Numbered from the stretch's first letter, positions 1 to 10,497 are shown. The stretch is DNA of 49,224 bases from Deltaproteobacteria bacterium (GCA_021777225.1 JAJYDQ010000026.1:1-49224); one strand, 5' to 3'. A program made the numbers and translations. The notes: a model not told the origin generated them from the letters alone.

Positions 1-250
1 ATTTCTCCATCAGAATTTTATCGGAGGCTAGTGATATCAATGAGTTGAAAAAAATCAACGAGCCGCACTATTCGCGCGGATTCAAACATCCGAAAATCGC
101 GAAACTATAGTGAAACATTATGTTAAAAAAATAGGCAAACCCGCAATGTCCTGCTATCATGAGGTTTTGGGATTCCGTACAGGTCTTTAGAGGCCCAATG
201 ACGGAGTCATTTGTATTCTCATAATTGTTCAAGTAACCAGGAGGAATGCG

Positions 251-901
251 ATGCTCGATCAAAATGGACAGCCTTGTCTTGGACACGACAGTCAGTGGAC
301 ACATGATCCCTCTCGACGTATCTGGCTGAAGCAGGCCATTGGCCTGTCCCTCGTCGGAACAGTCGGGCTCGGACTACTCGAGTCCGCCCTAGCAGAACAG
401 CAAAATACTGCGGGTCCAGCCTTCAACGAAGAAGAGGCCAAGAAATTCATGAGCCGCGCTCTCGAATTGGCGCTAAAAGGAGCACAGTCCGGCGCTGGCG
501 GACCCTTTGCAGGCGTTGTAGTCAAGGATGGGAAGATCATTGGCGAGTCCTTCAATAAGGTGCTTGCCAATCAGGACCCCACGGCTCACGGGGAAGTGAT
601 GGCAATCAGAAACGCTTGCAAGACGTTAAAATCCTTCAGTCTTAAAGGCTGCGATTTGTATACTACGGGTGAGCCGTGTCCTATGTGCCTCAGCGCCGCC
701 TATTGGGCGAGGATCGAGCGAGTCTTCTACGGTTTCTCCGTTCAAGACGCCACGGCCATAGACTTCGAGGATGAGTATCAATACAATGAGTTCAAGAAAC
801 CTATAGCTCAACGCAAAATACCAGAAATCCAAATCATGAGACCAGAGGCCTTGGAGCTAACCAAGAAATTTGCACAATCGCCTGACCGTGCAAGATACTG
901 A
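251..901 (+). CDS. Tat-exported guanine deaminase (CDA fold)
   Basis: Cytidine-deaminase-fold enzyme closest in pattern to the small Bacillus-type guanine deaminase, which converts guanine to xanthine and ammonia. Zinc-site motifs are seen: TAHGEVMAIRNACK (His ligand and catalytic Glu; HGE instead of the usual HAE) and EPCPMC (two Cys ligands). The C-terminal part, with FEDEYQYNEFKKP and a terminal Tyr, resembles the guanine-specific tail of that family. The N terminus adds about 50 residues with a twin-arginine motif (SRRIWLK, near residue 23), a hydrophobic stretch and an ALA cleavage site, so export to the periplasm is inferred. The ATG has a strong AGGAGG-type ribosome site. Family call firm; guanine specificity and export are inference. 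Confidence 0.85.
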   Translation: MLDQNGQPCLGHDSQWTHDPSRRIWLKQAIGLSLVGTVGLGLLESALAEQQNTAGPAFNEEEAKKFMSRALELALKGAQSGAGGPFAGVVVKDGKIIGESFNKVLANQDPTAHGEVMAIRNACKTLKSFSLKGCDLYTTGEPCPMCLSAAYWARIERVFYGFSVQDATAIDFEDEYQYNEFKKPIAQRKIPEIQIMRPEALELTKKFAQSPDRARY

Positions 902-1029
902 CCGGCAGAGCCTATGATTTTTTCTGAACAACCTCGTAGTGACTGGCGGTCTTTTCCCGGACAGTGGAAGCCGCCAGCAACTGCCAGGAGGGCCTACCAG
1001 AATACCTGACTCAACCAAAGGAATAGGCA

Positions 1030-2823
1030 TTGAGTCTCAATTACTTATATTACCTGGGAATTACTTCGTGGGTCATACTTTATTGGGGGATTTCTCCTGC
1101 CAGTTGCTTTGAGTTTTCCATGAGAGGAGCCTTCGTCTGGGACTACGTGGCCTACTCGCAGTTGGGATCTCGAGGTTTCTTCGGTACTTATGACATTGAC
1201 ACCGGTACGCCGGGCCAAGGCGGATCTGCATCCGCGAACGGATGGCTCGGCTATCGTATCACCAGTCTTACAAGCTCAAGCACCGACGCCGCAAATTCTA
1301 CGATGATGATGAACGTGGACCCCCGGATAAAAATTAGCGACGCCATCAGCATTCGAGGGAGGTACCACATTGGTACATGGGGATTTAGTGAGAACGTAAG
1401 CGACGTGAGGTATCCTGCTGACCTTTCTCCCAAGCACTGGGACCCCGTAGGAAATTTGACTGCGGGCTCCTGGTACAGCGCAATGACCATTCCTGGTGTG
1501 GGACAACCCTTCTCTCCGGGCTACTGGAACATGCTGTGGGTCACCGCCCAGACTCCGTGGGGAACCATGGTGGTGGGCAAACGACCTTTCATCTTCGGCA
1601 CAGGCTTGATGTTCAATGGAGAGGATAACACTTCCCTCGAAACTATTTTGATTGTGTTGCCAATGGGGCCCATGCGGTTCGGTCTTGGCTGGTATCCATG
1701 GCGTCGCCAAATAGACCAGGGGTACGTTCAACCGACCGGGATCAGCTTCCAGTACTTCAACCCATTGGATAAAAGCAATGGACGGCGTTACGACTTGAAC
1801 GCCTTTTTTACGTATGATTCGGGTAGCCTCAGTTCAGGTATTGTCGCCGAAGCCTATTCGTTTAATGTCGGTCCTGAGGCCGTCAATAGTCCGACGGATA
1901 AAAGTAAATTTCTCCCGCAACAGATGGAAACCGTGTTCGGTGGCGCTTTTTTCAAATATTTTGACGGCGTTTTTTTTGTCAATGCGGAGGCTGATTGGTA
2001 TTACGAGACAGTCTGCTTGCAACCAAACATGAATGGTGATCTAACTCCGGCATTTCCCCCAATAGTGATTCAGGGAGCGCTGACGTACAATCCATACTTG
2101 TTCAGAAAGAGCTATATTGAGCATTGGCGCTATATGGTGGAGTCCGGAACCGTGGTTGGTCCCGCTAAACTATCACTGATTTGGTCATGGATTCCTGGCC
2201 CGGACAGGAGACATGGCATAATCATTGATCGGCAGAACTCCCTTTATAACGACCTGTTAACAAATAGCGGACTCTTTAGGCCGTACAGCATGATCCTGGT
2301 CAATGGATATGGTACTGGCGCAAATTCGGTTTCTACCATCACTAGTAGTGGGTATCTAACCGACGCAAACGCATTCGGAATCAGACTAGATTACGCTGTG
2401 GCGGCAAACTTGAATTTGTTCGCCGCTGGGTTCCATGCGCAAAGGATTTCCCACGGCTATGGATGGGGGTTTATTCAACCAGCTATTCCGCATTCGACGG
2501 ACGCGACAAAAAATACCGGGATTACAACCGGCTTCGTCGAATACATCAGGAAAGGGACTTATGACAGTCCCGCTCCTGCGATACCAGATTTGAATCTCGG
2601 TTATGAATTCGATATGGGGTTTGACTGGAAGCTTCTGGAAGGCTACACACTCACCGGAAATCTTGGGGTCTTTCAGCCCGGAAACTGGTTTAGGTTCGCT
2701 TGTATCGACCGATCCAACCCAGGGTGGAAAAGCCCCAGTCCTCAGAACATGTTCGGGATCAATCCGGACAGGAACATTGACCCTGTTTTCGCCATGGATA
2801 TGACCCTGACCGCCGATTTTTGA
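1030..2823 (+). CDS. Outer-membrane beta-barrel protein, function unknown
   Basis: A 597-residue protein with an N-terminal hydrophobic signal sequence (about residues 4-26) followed by a long stretch rich in Gly, Tyr, Trp and Asn with alternating hydrophobic strands, ending in Phe, the usual signature of an outer-membrane barrel recognised by BamA. I do not recognise a named porin family. The start is TTG, supported by an AAAGGA ribosome site about 8 bases upstream; no better ATG is seen. It lies 128 bases downstream of the exported deaminase on the same strand and could be cotranscribed. It ends 23 bases before the convergent flavin oxidase gene. A porin or large-substrate channel role is inference. 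Confidence 0.7.
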   Translation: MSLNYLYYLGITSWVILYWGISPASCFEFSMRGAFVWDYVAYSQLGSRGFFGTYDIDTGTPGQGGSASANGWLGYRITSLTSSSTDAANSTMMMNVDPRIKISDAISIRGRYHIGTWGFSENVSDVRYPADLSPKHWDPVGNLTAGSWYSAMTIPGVGQPFSPGYWNMLWVTAQTPWGTMVVGKRPFIFGTGLMFNGEDNTSLETILIVLPMGPMRFGLGWYPWRRQIDQGYVQPTGISFQYFNPLDKSNGRRYDLNAFFTYDSGSLSSGIVAEAYSFNVGPEAVNSPTDKSKFLPQQMETVFGGAFFKYFDGVFFVNAEADWYYETVCLQPNMNGDLTPAFPPIVIQGALTYNPYLFRKSYIEHWRYMVESGTVVGPAKLSLIWSWIPGPDRRHGIIIDRQNSLYNDLLTNSGLFRPYSMILVNGYGTGANSVSTITSSGYLTDANAFGIRLDYAVAANLNLFAAGFHAQRISHGYGWGFIQPAIPHSTDATKNTGITTGFVEYIRKGTYDSPAPAIPDLNLGYEFDMGFDWKLLEGYTLTGNLGVFQPGNWFRFACIDRSNPGWKSPSPQNMFGINPDRNIDPVFAMDMTLTADF

Positions 2824-2846
2824 GGACAGCGACGTATTGGCGCTTA

Positions 2847-4412
2847 TTAGGCAAATCCGTCAGTATAATTAAAAAATACTCCATCCGGATCATATTTTTT
2901 CCGCAGTTCCTGGAGCCGTTTCCACTTGGCTTCCGTATATGATTGCTGAGCGATGTTTGGATACGTAACCGTATCGGATTCCCCAACATAATATCCGGCG
3001 ACAAAAGGCTTGAGTAGTTCTAGGCACTTCTTGTGCCATTGAGTGTTGGCGTGGTCATCCTCCGGTTTTGTCCACATAGTCCACGGCCCACCGTAATAAC
3101 GGGCGCTCATTGAGAATGCGGCATCCGGTAGTGGAGCCGGAATGTTTGGACCGGTAAAAATTGCAAACATTATGAGACTTGTGGGTGATGGTGTCTTTAG
3201 GAAATGGTCTTTCACCGAGCCGAATAAATTTTCCAGCTTGGCATTGGAAAAGATCGCTTCAACCTGATTGCGATGATCAGCAGGCCACAAAGCGCCGGAC
3301 GCGTCGAACAGGGCCTCAAAATTACATGGCGCAGCGACTGTTCTGGACAGACATTTCCCAATGATGGGACAATCATCCAGCGGTTTGAGCGACGTCCTGG
3401 CCTCATCCATTGAATTAGCAAAAATTGTCGCTGTTACCATACACACCTTGCCGGAATCCGCCTTGCATTTTTCCGCAATCTCAGGGGGGGCGCTCAACAG
3501 GAACAGACTCAATTCGATGTTCGGGGGCAACTTGCTTGCTATGGATTCGAGCCACTTAGCAACGGCGCCGACCTCTCCGATCGGATAAAAGTAGGAACTG
3601 CAGGCTATCGCTTTGGGCAAATCATAAAGCTTGAGGTGGTAGCGTATTGCAACCCCGAAGAAACCTGGTCCGGCCCCGCGTGCAGCCCAATAGTAATCAG
3701 TGTTTTGATCTTTGTTGGCAGTAATGAGTTCTCCGTCTGGATTAACCACCTCAACTCCCTCGACGCTACCGACTCCAGGTCCCCAGACACCCTGATTCCA
3801 GGACATTCCTCCACAGAGAAGATAACCGCTCAACTTGACAGGTGGACAGTGCCCACTCGGATAGGACAAGTTGAGAGCGTTTAGCTGACGCTGAATCTCT
3901 CGGTTCGAGACAATTGGCTGAACCACTGCCTTACGAGCTTTCGGATCGATGGAAATAACCTGATTGAGGTTCGTCAGATCGATCATCATACCGCCGTTAC
4001 GCATCGAAGGATTACACCAATTGTGTCCTCCACCGCGAACCACGACTTTCATTCTGTTGGATCTTGCATATTTGACCGCTTGGATAACATCCTGTTCATT
4101 CGCCACGCGAACAATTAATTCAGGTCGACGTTTACTATCTCCATACTTGTTCCAAACGTCGAGAGCAACCTTTTCGAAGTCGGCGTCAGTCCTGTTCAAG
4201 ACTTGACCATTGATACCTTTCCGCAACAAAACGGTTGATTCAGGATTACTATGGACTCCCGCTCCTTCAGGCAGTTGCGCACAATGAGAGGCCGTCTGGC
4301 CAACTAATAATGAACCCGCAACAACCAGACCGCTTGCAAGAAAGTGACGGCGGGTTACGTCGGTATCTGTTGACACATGCCGGTTCAGATTGGTTTTGAA
4401 ATTTACCTTCAT
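2847..4412 (-). CDS. Tat-exported FAD-linked oxidase, berberine-bridge type
   Basis: FAD-binding PCMH-type oxidoreductase with a C-terminal BBE domain (521 aa). The twin-arginine signal is clear (TRRHFLASGLVVAGSLL, residues 21-37). The flavin domain has VVVRGGGHNW, whose His normally carries 8-alpha FAD, and SGHCPPVKLSGYLLCGG, whose Cys is placed where bicovalent BBE-like enzymes bind the flavin C6. The BBE segment near the C terminus (KKYDPDGVFFNYTDG) matches the family ending. Such enzymes oxidise alcohols, sugars or alkaloid-like substrates with oxygen or another acceptor; the substrate cannot be read from sequence. Divergent from the inverse-autotransporter-like gene at 4520. An oxygen-type flavin oxidase in an apparent anaerobe suggests transfer or another electron acceptor. 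Confidence 0.8.
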   Translation of the reverse strand: MKVNFKTNLNRHVSTDTDVTRRHFLASGLVVAGSLLVGQTASHCAQLPEGAGVHSNPESTVLLRKGINGQVLNRTDADFEKVALDVWNKYGDSKRRPELIVRVANEQDVIQAVKYARSNRMKVVVRGGGHNWCNPSMRNGGMMIDLTNLNQVISIDPKARKAVVQPIVSNREIQRQLNALNLSYPSGHCPPVKLSGYLLCGGMSWNQGVWGPGVGSVEGVEVVNPDGELITANKDQNTDYYWAARGAGPGFFGVAIRYHLKLYDLPKAIACSSYFYPIGEVGAVAKWLESIASKLPPNIELSLFLLSAPPEIAEKCKADSGKVCMVTATIFANSMDEARTSLKPLDDCPIIGKCLSRTVAAPCNFEALFDASGALWPADHRNQVEAIFSNAKLENLFGSVKDHFLKTPSPTSLIMFAIFTGPNIPAPLPDAAFSMSARYYGGPWTMWTKPEDDHANTQWHKKCLELLKPFVAGYYVGESDTVTYPNIAQQSYTEAKWKRLQELRKKYDPDGVFFNYTDGFA

Positions 4413-4519
4413 GTGTGAAGTCCTCCATGATTTTTCTTCGCGACACTCTACACCATTTTACTTGACAATATCTAATAAAATTATTAGCGTTTATATATCA
4501 AACATAACAGTTTGTTATA
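4413..4519. promoter_or_regulatory. AT-rich divergent promoter region with inverted repeat
   Basis: This 107-base AT-rich spacer separates two divergent genes and must hold both promoters. A TTGACA hexamer sits at 4462-4467 and an inverted repeat with arms CTAATA/TATTAG at 4472-4487 around a 4-base centre. No correctly spaced -10 element is obvious for that TTGACA on the plus strand, so the promoter assignment is weak; the palindrome could be an operator. Confidence 0.35.
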
Positions 4520-5854
4520 ATGAAAAGCTCAAATAAAAAATATATTATAATAATAACCTTATATATTTACCAGGCGCTGGCCCTATGGTCTGGTCACGCT
4601 GCAGCAGGGTCTTCAGGCATCGTAGACAAGTACCGATTCCCCTCGACTGTCGAACTTCCGGCCATAGCTCAACAGTTCGAACAGAAAAGGGATTGGACCA
4701 AACCCGATAAAACTGAACACCATCTCCCCTATTCTTTTAATTATGGTTTACGTATGGCCCTTCCCGCTCCACTCAGGAACAACTTCGACTTTTCCGGAGG
4801 ATTTGACAAATGGACCAACCTACCAATAGTTAAAACGGAATGTTTTGTGCCCGTCAAGGCATGGCCGGACAAAACTATATTTTTCACTCCGCGTATAAAT
4901 CTAACAGGTCGCAACGAGAGTTACTCGTTAGGGGCCGGTGTACGTCAATTGATCACATCCGAGATGATGATAGGTTTCCACACTTTTTACGATTGGAACC
5001 GTCCCAGGCGATCCGACGTTGATTATCTGCGCGAGGCTGGCGTAGGCGTAGAATTTTCAGCGCTGCCGGGTCATTTCTCTGACCTGACCGTGTCTGCTAA
5101 CGCCTATTTCCCCATAAACACCCGCGAAGAAATTAGAAATAATGGGGTCTCTATGGTAAAGGAGAGCCTTCCTGGTGGTGGAGATGCGAGAATCAGCCTC
5201 TTGCTGCCACCTATAATATCATGGCTTGATCTAAGATTGGACGCGTCCGCTCATCGATACGTTGGTCGTAACTCGAATATATCAGGGTACCGCACAGCGC
5301 TTTCCGTCAATTCCCGCGACGGAATGTTTAATATGACTTTAGACCAGGGGGAAGACAGTCGTCTTGGACGCAACTACGGTGTAACTGCGGGCATACGTAT
5401 GGCCTTTGACTGGAATGCGCTCCTTGACGCCAGGAATCCCTTTTCAGCGCCCTATCATTATTCGTCGACCCATCACTACAACCGTAAAATCCGCAACAGT
5501 CTGTTCTCGAAAGTGAATAGGAAATATGATCTGCCAGAGGATCGGTTCGAACAACGAAGCACATTAATGGCCTCGGTTATGGGGGACACCGTTACTTTTA
5601 CCGGTGGCTTCCCCAACCTTCCGTACTCTACTTTGACAGTTCAGGTTTCACAAAGTCCATGGCAGGATTATTCCGAGATCACCACTGACGACAATGGGGC
5701 CTACTATGGGGCCATATCGCTGCCACCCGGTGTGTGCAGACTTCGTGTATTGCATAAGCCTTCCGGTCGGGTCACCGAACCTAAGACAGTGGTCGTTACC
5801 GAACCTGGGATATCCACTGAGTCCAGCCATAGAGAAAGCCTGAATGACCAGTGA
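4520..5854 (+). CDS. Inverse-autotransporter-type barrel protein with short Ig-like tail
   Basis: 444 residues: a signal sequence (about 1-30), then a region matching the inverse autotransporter (intimin/invasin) beta-domain. Recognisable blocks are YSLGAGVRQL, MIGFHTFYDWNRP, VGVEFSALPG, LTVSANAYFP and the closing IRNSLFSKVNRKYDL at the barrel/passenger boundary. After it comes one short module (about residues 350-440, PPGVCRLRVLHKPSGR) resembling a bacterial Ig-like or carboxypeptidase-regulatory fold. Classical members carry long surface-exposed passengers; here only one domain is left, so the role is more likely a minimal adhesin or simply an outer-membrane protein. The ATG lacks an obvious ribosome site. 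Family assignment is from recalled motif patterns. Confidence 0.65.
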   Translation: MKSSNKKYIIIITLYIYQALALWSGHAAAGSSGIVDKYRFPSTVELPAIAQQFEQKRDWTKPDKTEHHLPYSFNYGLRMALPAPLRNNFDFSGGFDKWTNLPIVKTECFVPVKAWPDKTIFFTPRINLTGRNESYSLGAGVRQLITSEMMIGFHTFYDWNRPRRSDVDYLREAGVGVEFSALPGHFSDLTVSANAYFPINTREEIRNNGVSMVKESLPGGGDARISLLLPPIISWLDLRLDASAHRYVGRNSNISGYRTALSVNSRDGMFNMTLDQGEDSRLGRNYGVTAGIRMAFDWNALLDARNPFSAPYHYSSTHHYNRKIRNSLFSKVNRKYDLPEDRFEQRSTLMASVMGDTVTFTGGFPNLPYSTLTVQVSQSPWQDYSEITTDDNGAYYGAISLPPGVCRLRVLHKPSGRVTEPKTVVVTEPGISTESSHRESLNDQ

Positions 5855-5899
5855 TTTCTCCCTAAGCCTGTAACAGCATTTAGTTTAATTGAAAGTAGC

Positions 5900-5919
5900 A
5901 TAGGAAAGGGGTTTCCTAT
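5900..5919. terminator. Short hairpin between convergent genes
   Basis: ATAGGAAA and TTTCCTAT form a perfect 8-bp stem around a GGGG loop (its complement CCCC on the other strand). It lies in the 171-base gap between convergent genes (stops at 5854 and 6026). No U-tract follows on either strand, so a terminator role is only suggestive. Confidence 0.35.
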
Positions 5920-6025
5920 ACAAAGATTCTACGGCTCCGTGTCGCTTGTCGTGAAGGAGACCCTGTTCTCATGCGTTGTGGACCGATTGCTCGTTGAAAC
6001 ATGAATCGGCATGAGACCTCGATCC

Positions 6026-9000
6026 CTACATATTTCTTCGATATTGTCCCCCTGCCTTGTACAGGGTTCGAGTTATCTCGCCCAATGAACACGATTTGAC
6101 CGTTTCCATGAGTTCTTCGAAAACATTGCCTTCGGACTGGGCGACTCGATGGAGTCTTTCCATAGCCTGACCAGACACATCCTTGTTGCGTTCCTTGAAT
6201 TCAGCCAACCTTGCTAGTTGTGACCGTTTTTCGTCTTCCGTCCCTCTGGCCAGTTCTATGCCGCATTGTTCAACATAACTGGCATCTGGATTAAGAAATG
6301 TGTTTACGCCAATAATGGGATAAGCTCCTGTAGACTTCATTTGTTCGTAATAGAGCGATTCATCCTGGATCTTCGTCCTCTGGTATCCTGTTTCCATAGC
6401 GCCCAGGACCCCACCCCGCTGTGATAGGCGGTCGAATTCCGCCAACACCGCTTCTTCAACAAGGTCGGTAAGTTCCTCGAGGATGAAAGACCCCTGGTTT
6501 ATATTGTCCACCCTGGAGATACCCCATTCCTTGTTTATTATCATTTGGATCGCAAGCGCGCGACGGACAGATTCCTCGCTGGGTGTAGTTATGGCCTCGT
6601 CATAGGAATTTGTGTGGAGCGAGTTACAATTGTCATATATGGCTATTAGTGCCTGAAGGGTCGTCCGGATGTCGTTAAACTGAATCTCTTGGGCGTGGAG
6701 TGACCTACCGCTTGTCTGAATATGGTATTTCAGTTTTTGCGAACGTTCATTCCCCAAGTATTTGTCCCGCATGGCAATCGCCCATATCCTACGCGCTACC
6801 CGCCCAATTACACTGTATTCGGGTTCCAGACCATTCGAGAAAAAGAAGCTCAGATTGGGCGCAAAATCATCTATATTCATCCCTCGTGATAGATAATATT
6901 CTACATAAGTGAAACCGTTGGCCAGAGTAAACGCCAGTTGAGTTATGGGATTGGCTCCGGCTTCCGCAATGTGATAACCGGAAATTGAGACTGAATAAAA
7001 GTTTCTAACTTGATTCCGTATGAAATAATCCTGAATGTCCCCCATCAGTCTCAATGAAAAGTCTGTGGAAAAGATACAACTGTTCTGACCCTGGTCCTCC
7101 TTGAGGATATCAGCCTGTACCGTGCCTCTGACGTTCCTGAGGACCTCTGCCTTAGCCTTGGAAACAACCTCCCTGGTTGGATCGGAGCCGGCTTCTTCCT
7201 TTATCTGGTTGAGCTTTTGATCGATAGCCGCATTAAGAAACATGGCCAGCATGATAGGCGCCGGACCGTTTATTGTCATCGAAACCGATGTGTTAGGAGC
7301 GCTAAGGTCAAAACCCGAATAAAGGACCTTAACATCGTCAAGTGTGCATATCGACACTCCTGATGTCCCTATCTTTCCATAAATGTCCGGACGCTCGTCA
7401 GGGTCCTGGCCATACAGAGTGACCGAATCAAACGCTGTCGAGAGTCTTTTGGCGACGCTATCGGCCGAAAGATACTTGAACCTCCTGTTTGTCCTGAAAG
7501 GATCACCTTCTCCAGCGAACATTCGTGTAGGGTCTTCGTCCTGGCGTTTAAAAGGAAATACGCCGGCTGTAAACGGGAACATGCCAGGCAGGTTTTCTTT
7601 CAGGCGCCATTTTAGCAACTGTCCGGGATCTTCATATTTGGGAAGAGCTATTCGAGGCAGCATGGTCCCGCTTAACGTGCGGCTCTTGAGTTTGACAGGC
7701 AACTTCCGGTTTCTGACCGTGAAGACGTAATCATCTCCTGAATAAGCTTCTTTTATGTCTTCCCACTCTCCAACAAGTTTCAACGCGCGAGGGTCAAGCT
7801 TTTTCTCGATTTCCTCCTGAAGTTCCTTAATCTTGGAGAGCCCTTCTGATTCGTCCTTCAACTTCCCAATCCGGAATTCTTTCTCGACACCGTCCAACTG
7901 CCATAGTCGCCTTATCAAATCTTCCTGTTCGGCGCCCCACGCGAAATATCTTCTAACTGTATTTGCAATCTCGGAAAGGTACCCGGATCTCTCGGCAGGG
8001 ATAATGATCGTCCTTGATGAAGGCTTTTTATCAGTCCGACATGTCATGGAAGTTTTCCATCCCACCCCTGTCTTTTTGTTAATGCTGTCAATGATCCCGA
8101 CATATAGTGACGTTACCCCGTCGTCATTGAACCGTGACGCAATGGTCCCGTACACCGGGAGATCATCCAGAGGGACGTCAAACCGGAGCCGGTTGCGTTG
8201 AACTTGCTTCCTGACGTCATGCAACGCGTCTTCTGATCCCTGCCTGTCAAACTTGTTAATGGCCATGATGTCCGCAAAATCGAGCATGTCAATTTTTTCG
8301 AGTTGACTTTGCGCGCCGAATTCCGATGTCATGACGTACAGTGAAACATCGACGAGAGGCACGATAGCAGCGTCTCCCTGACCTATTCCCGCAGTCTCTA
8401 CAATGATAAGATCAAACCCAGCGGCCTTTAGAACTTCGATGGATTCTTCCATATGTATTGGTACTTCCATCCCCTGGCTTCTTGTGGCCATGGATCGGTA
8501 ATAAACCCTGTCCGTATGGATGGAATTCATCCGGATGCGATCGCCCAACAAAGCTCCACCGGTTTTTCTACGAGTCGGGTCAACGGATATTATACCGACC
8601 GTTTTGTCAGGTTGGTCATGCAGGAAGCGAAGTGTTATTTCGTCTGTCAAAGACGACTTTCCAGCGCCACCGGTGCCGGTTATTCCCAAGACCGGGATTT
8701 TGCGGTCAACGAATTTTTCCCGGAGTCGGGACCTCAAGACCGACAACTCACCATTTCCAGCTTCTTTTGCCACCTCAACAGTAGAAATCAGTTTTGCCAT
8801 CGCCTTCCAGTCAGTTGGATTCAATAGGGACAGGTCCCCATCCATGTCGCTATCACCGACTGCAAAATCGGATTGTTCCACAAACTGGTTCATCATGCCC
8901 TGAAGTCCGAATTTACGGCCGTCTTCCGGACTAAAGATCTTTGTCACTCCGTAAGATTCGAGTTCCGCGATTTCTTCAGGGACTATTACTCCGCCCCCTC

Positions 9001-9301
9001 CACCGAATACCTTAATAGCCGAGCAGTCAAATTCTCGCAGAAGATCCACGATATACTTTAAAAATTCCATGTGACCGCCCTGATACGAGCTGACACCGAT
9101 AGCCTGAGCATCCTCCTGAACCGCCGCAGTTACAATCTCGGATACCGATCGATTGTGTCCGAGATGGATTACCTCAGCGCCGGACGCCTGAAGAATGCGG
9201 CGCATGATATTGATCGCGGCGTCATGGCCATCAAAAAGCGAAGCCGCTGTGACTACTCTAATATGATTCCTGGGCTGGTAAGGCGCAGAAGAAGGATTCA
9301 T
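6026..9301 (-). CDS. icmF: Fused B12-dependent acyl-CoA mutase IcmF
   Basis: 1091 residues, the usual length of IcmF, which combines isobutyryl-CoA mutase with its G-protein chaperone. Domains in order: B12-binding domain (about 10-145) with DGHDAAI at 24-30, whose His26 is the expected lower cobalt ligand; MeaB-like GTPase (about 200-420) with P-loop [12 protein letters not shown] at 206-217 and NKFD at 349-352; mutase TIM barrel in the C-terminal half ([18 protein letters not shown]). The reaction is isobutyryl-CoA to n-butyryl-CoA, or a related acyl-CoA; the residues separating isobutyryl-, pivalyl- and isovaleryl-type enzymes were not checked. Start is supported by GGAG six bases upstream. 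Monocistronic as far as seen; cobalamin genes lie at 34-36.7 kb. Confidence 0.92.
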   Translation of the reverse strand: MNPSSAPYQPRNHIRVVTAASLFDGHDAAINIMRRILQASGAEVIHLGHNRSVSEIVTAAVQEDAQAIGVSSYQGGHMEFLKYIVDLLREFDCSAIKVFGGGGGVIVPEEIAELESYGVTKIFSPEDGRKFGLQGMMNQFVEQSDFAVGDSDMDGDLSLLNPTDWKAMAKLISTVEVAKEAGNGELSVLRSRLREKFVDRKIPVLGITGTGGAGKSSLTDEITLRFLHDQPDKTVGIISVDPTRRKTGGALLGDRIRMNSIHTDRVYYRSMATRSQGMEVPIHMEESIEVLKAAGFDLIIVETAGIGQGDAAIVPLVDVSLYVMTSEFGAQSQLEKIDMLDFADIMAINKFDRQGSEDALHDVRKQVQRNRLRFDVPLDDLPVYGTIASRFNDDGVTSLYVGIIDSINKKTGVGWKTSMTCRTDKKPSSRTIIIPAERSGYLSEIANTVRRYFAWGAEQEDLIRRLWQLDGVEKEFRIGKLKDESEGLSKIKELQEEIEKKLDPRALKLVGEWEDIKEAYSGDDYVFTVRNRKLPVKLKSRTLSGTMLPRIALPKYEDPGQLLKWRLKENLPGMFPFTAGVFPFKRQDEDPTRMFAGEGDPFRTNRRFKYLSADSVAKRLSTAFDSVTLYGQDPDERPDIYGKIGTSGVSICTLDDVKVLYSGFDLSAPNTSVSMTINGPAPIMLAMFLNAAIDQKLNQIKEEAGSDPTREVVSKAKAEVLRNVRGTVQADILKEDQGQNSCIFSTDFSLRLMGDIQDYFIRNQVRNFYSVSISGYHIAEAGANPITQLAFTLANGFTYVEYYLSRGMNIDDFAPNLSFFFSNGLEPEYSVIGRVARRIWAIAMRDKYLGNERSQKLKYHIQTSGRSLHAQEIQFNDIRTTLQALIAIYDNCNSLHTNSYDEAITTPSEESVRRALAIQMIINKEWGISRVDNINQGSFILEELTDLVEEAVLAEFDRLSQRGGVLGAMETGYQRTKIQDESLYYEQMKSTGAYPIIGVNTFLNPDASYVEQCGIELARGTEDEKRSQLARLAEFKERNKDVSGQAMERLHRVAQSEGNVFEELMETVKSCSLGEITRTLYKAGGQYRRNM

Positions 9302-9582
9302 GCTGAACTCCGGCCGTAAGATATAGTTATAGGATTACTGTCCGATTTATTCCCAGTTGTTTTCCCATATAAATTTTCCGCTGGATTTGCTGGTCGCGTC
9401 CATTGGACGCTTACTGGAGCCACCCTAACCTCCAATTCGCATTTTGTCGGTAACTAAGGGAAGCCACTTTGAGTCTTAACGCATAATATTCGATAGGACA
9501 GCTAAATTCAACTATTATAGAGCTATTGAAGTATCCGCTTGCGTGGCGCCAGCGCAAATAGAGCTTCGTGATTCAAATTTTA

Positions 9583-10105
9583 TTATCGCGATTTTCTCAG
9601 AGATGTTTTAGAGATGAAGGAGGACGAATGAGATCCAACGACAGTCCTCAAGGATCGGCGCTGATAGGTATACACAAATGCTCTTTGTGCATGCGCCTTG
9701 CGCACGACACGCAGAACCTGTCCCGCCTGCCGTGCAGCGTTGTAAAGATCAACCAGCCCGATCCGGGCGCCATCGCAAACCACAGCGTCGGGTTCCATCC
9801 GACATTTGTCGCGAAGAGCGCCACAATACCCAGCAGCGAAATCCAGGATTCGATCCCGGAGAGATTCGGCCGCCGCATGCACCGCCTTTGCGGCCACAGT
9901 CGTCCCAGTTTGGCCGAACGGCCCGCTATCATAGCCGGTGCAATCGGTGTCAGACTGGATTAAGTTCACGCACGCAGGGGAAGTGCCGAGCACCGTAGCA
10001 ACGATCTGGTGGCGGACCGTGGTTGAACCATTTCCAATTTCCGGCGACCCAATGGTCAGGTGATACTTACCGTCCGCTTCCAGACTGAGACACGCCTCGG
10101 AATGA
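9583..10105 (-). pseudogene. Remnant of molybdenum hydroxylase (xanthine-dehydrogenase type) large subunit
   Basis: Reading the minus strand from about 10105 downward gives an open frame with no start of its own. It carries GSPEIGNGSTTVRHQIVA followed by SDTDCTGYDSGPFGQTGTTV and AAESLRDRILDFAA, unmistakable pieces of the C-terminal half of the molybdopterin-binding subunit of xanthine-dehydrogenase-like enzymes. Homology fades after RVVRKAH (around 9700) and the frame stops at 9583, so the C-terminal end of the protein is also gone. It sits one base out of frame with the FAD-subunit remnant immediately upstream. Seen directly: family motifs and truncation. Inferred: loss by deletion. Confidence 0.8.
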
Positions 10106-10399
10106 TGCCAGCAGAGACCGGCAGCACTGGCGGATCAGGGGCGCCGCCCTCCACTCCGGCGGCGCAGTGAAAGAATAGAGCTGGCTGATCTTGCACGTTG
10201 CTGCAATTGCGAGACCTGGCTCGTGAACTTGGAGCGATGGCCAGCTAAGCCCTTCCAGGTCAATGAGCCGTCGCACGCCAGACTGCGGTTCAGAGAAAAG
10301 CCACGTTCCTCCGGCCAGCCACGCATCCGAGTCGCACCAGTCTGGGATCTCATCCCTGGTCGAGGGACGAGCTACTTCAGAAACCGTGTTGAGATCCAT
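10106..10399 (-). pseudogene. Remnant of molybdenum hydroxylase FAD subunit (N-terminal part)
   Basis: The minus-strand frame starting at ATG 10399 encodes about 98 residues of a CO-dehydrogenase/xanthine-dehydrogenase FAD-binding subunit: DAWLAGGTWLFSEPQSGVRR (flavin phosphate-binding loop), then LAIAATCKISQLY and LIRQCCRSLLASF. The intact subunit is roughly 270-300 residues. Here homology stops at about 10100 and the next bases continue, in another frame, into the molybdenum subunit. The remainder of the FAD subunit, most of the Mo subunit and any iron-sulfur gene between them are missing, which points to a large internal deletion. Confidence 0.8.
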
Positions 10400-10497
10400 G
10401 TTAAACCGCCGTTCTGTTGTATTTGTCGCTCCGCCGCTAATTGGGAGCCGGCGTTGATCAACTGCAAATCATGTTGGATTAGTCACGCTGAATTCGT

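Noticed and set aside
1-250. Possible partial gene at the left edge
   Set aside because: Frames are short, with stops; only a small ATGAC/GTCAT repeat near 197-209 is visible and no coding signal.
943-977. CTGGCGG/CCGCCAG inverted repeat after the first gene
   Set aside because: A 21-base loop and no U-tract; too weak for a terminator call.
7383-8903. Several long plus-strand frames inside icmF
   Set aside because: They are antisense shadows of the icmF coding strand; translations show no domains and no ribosome sites.
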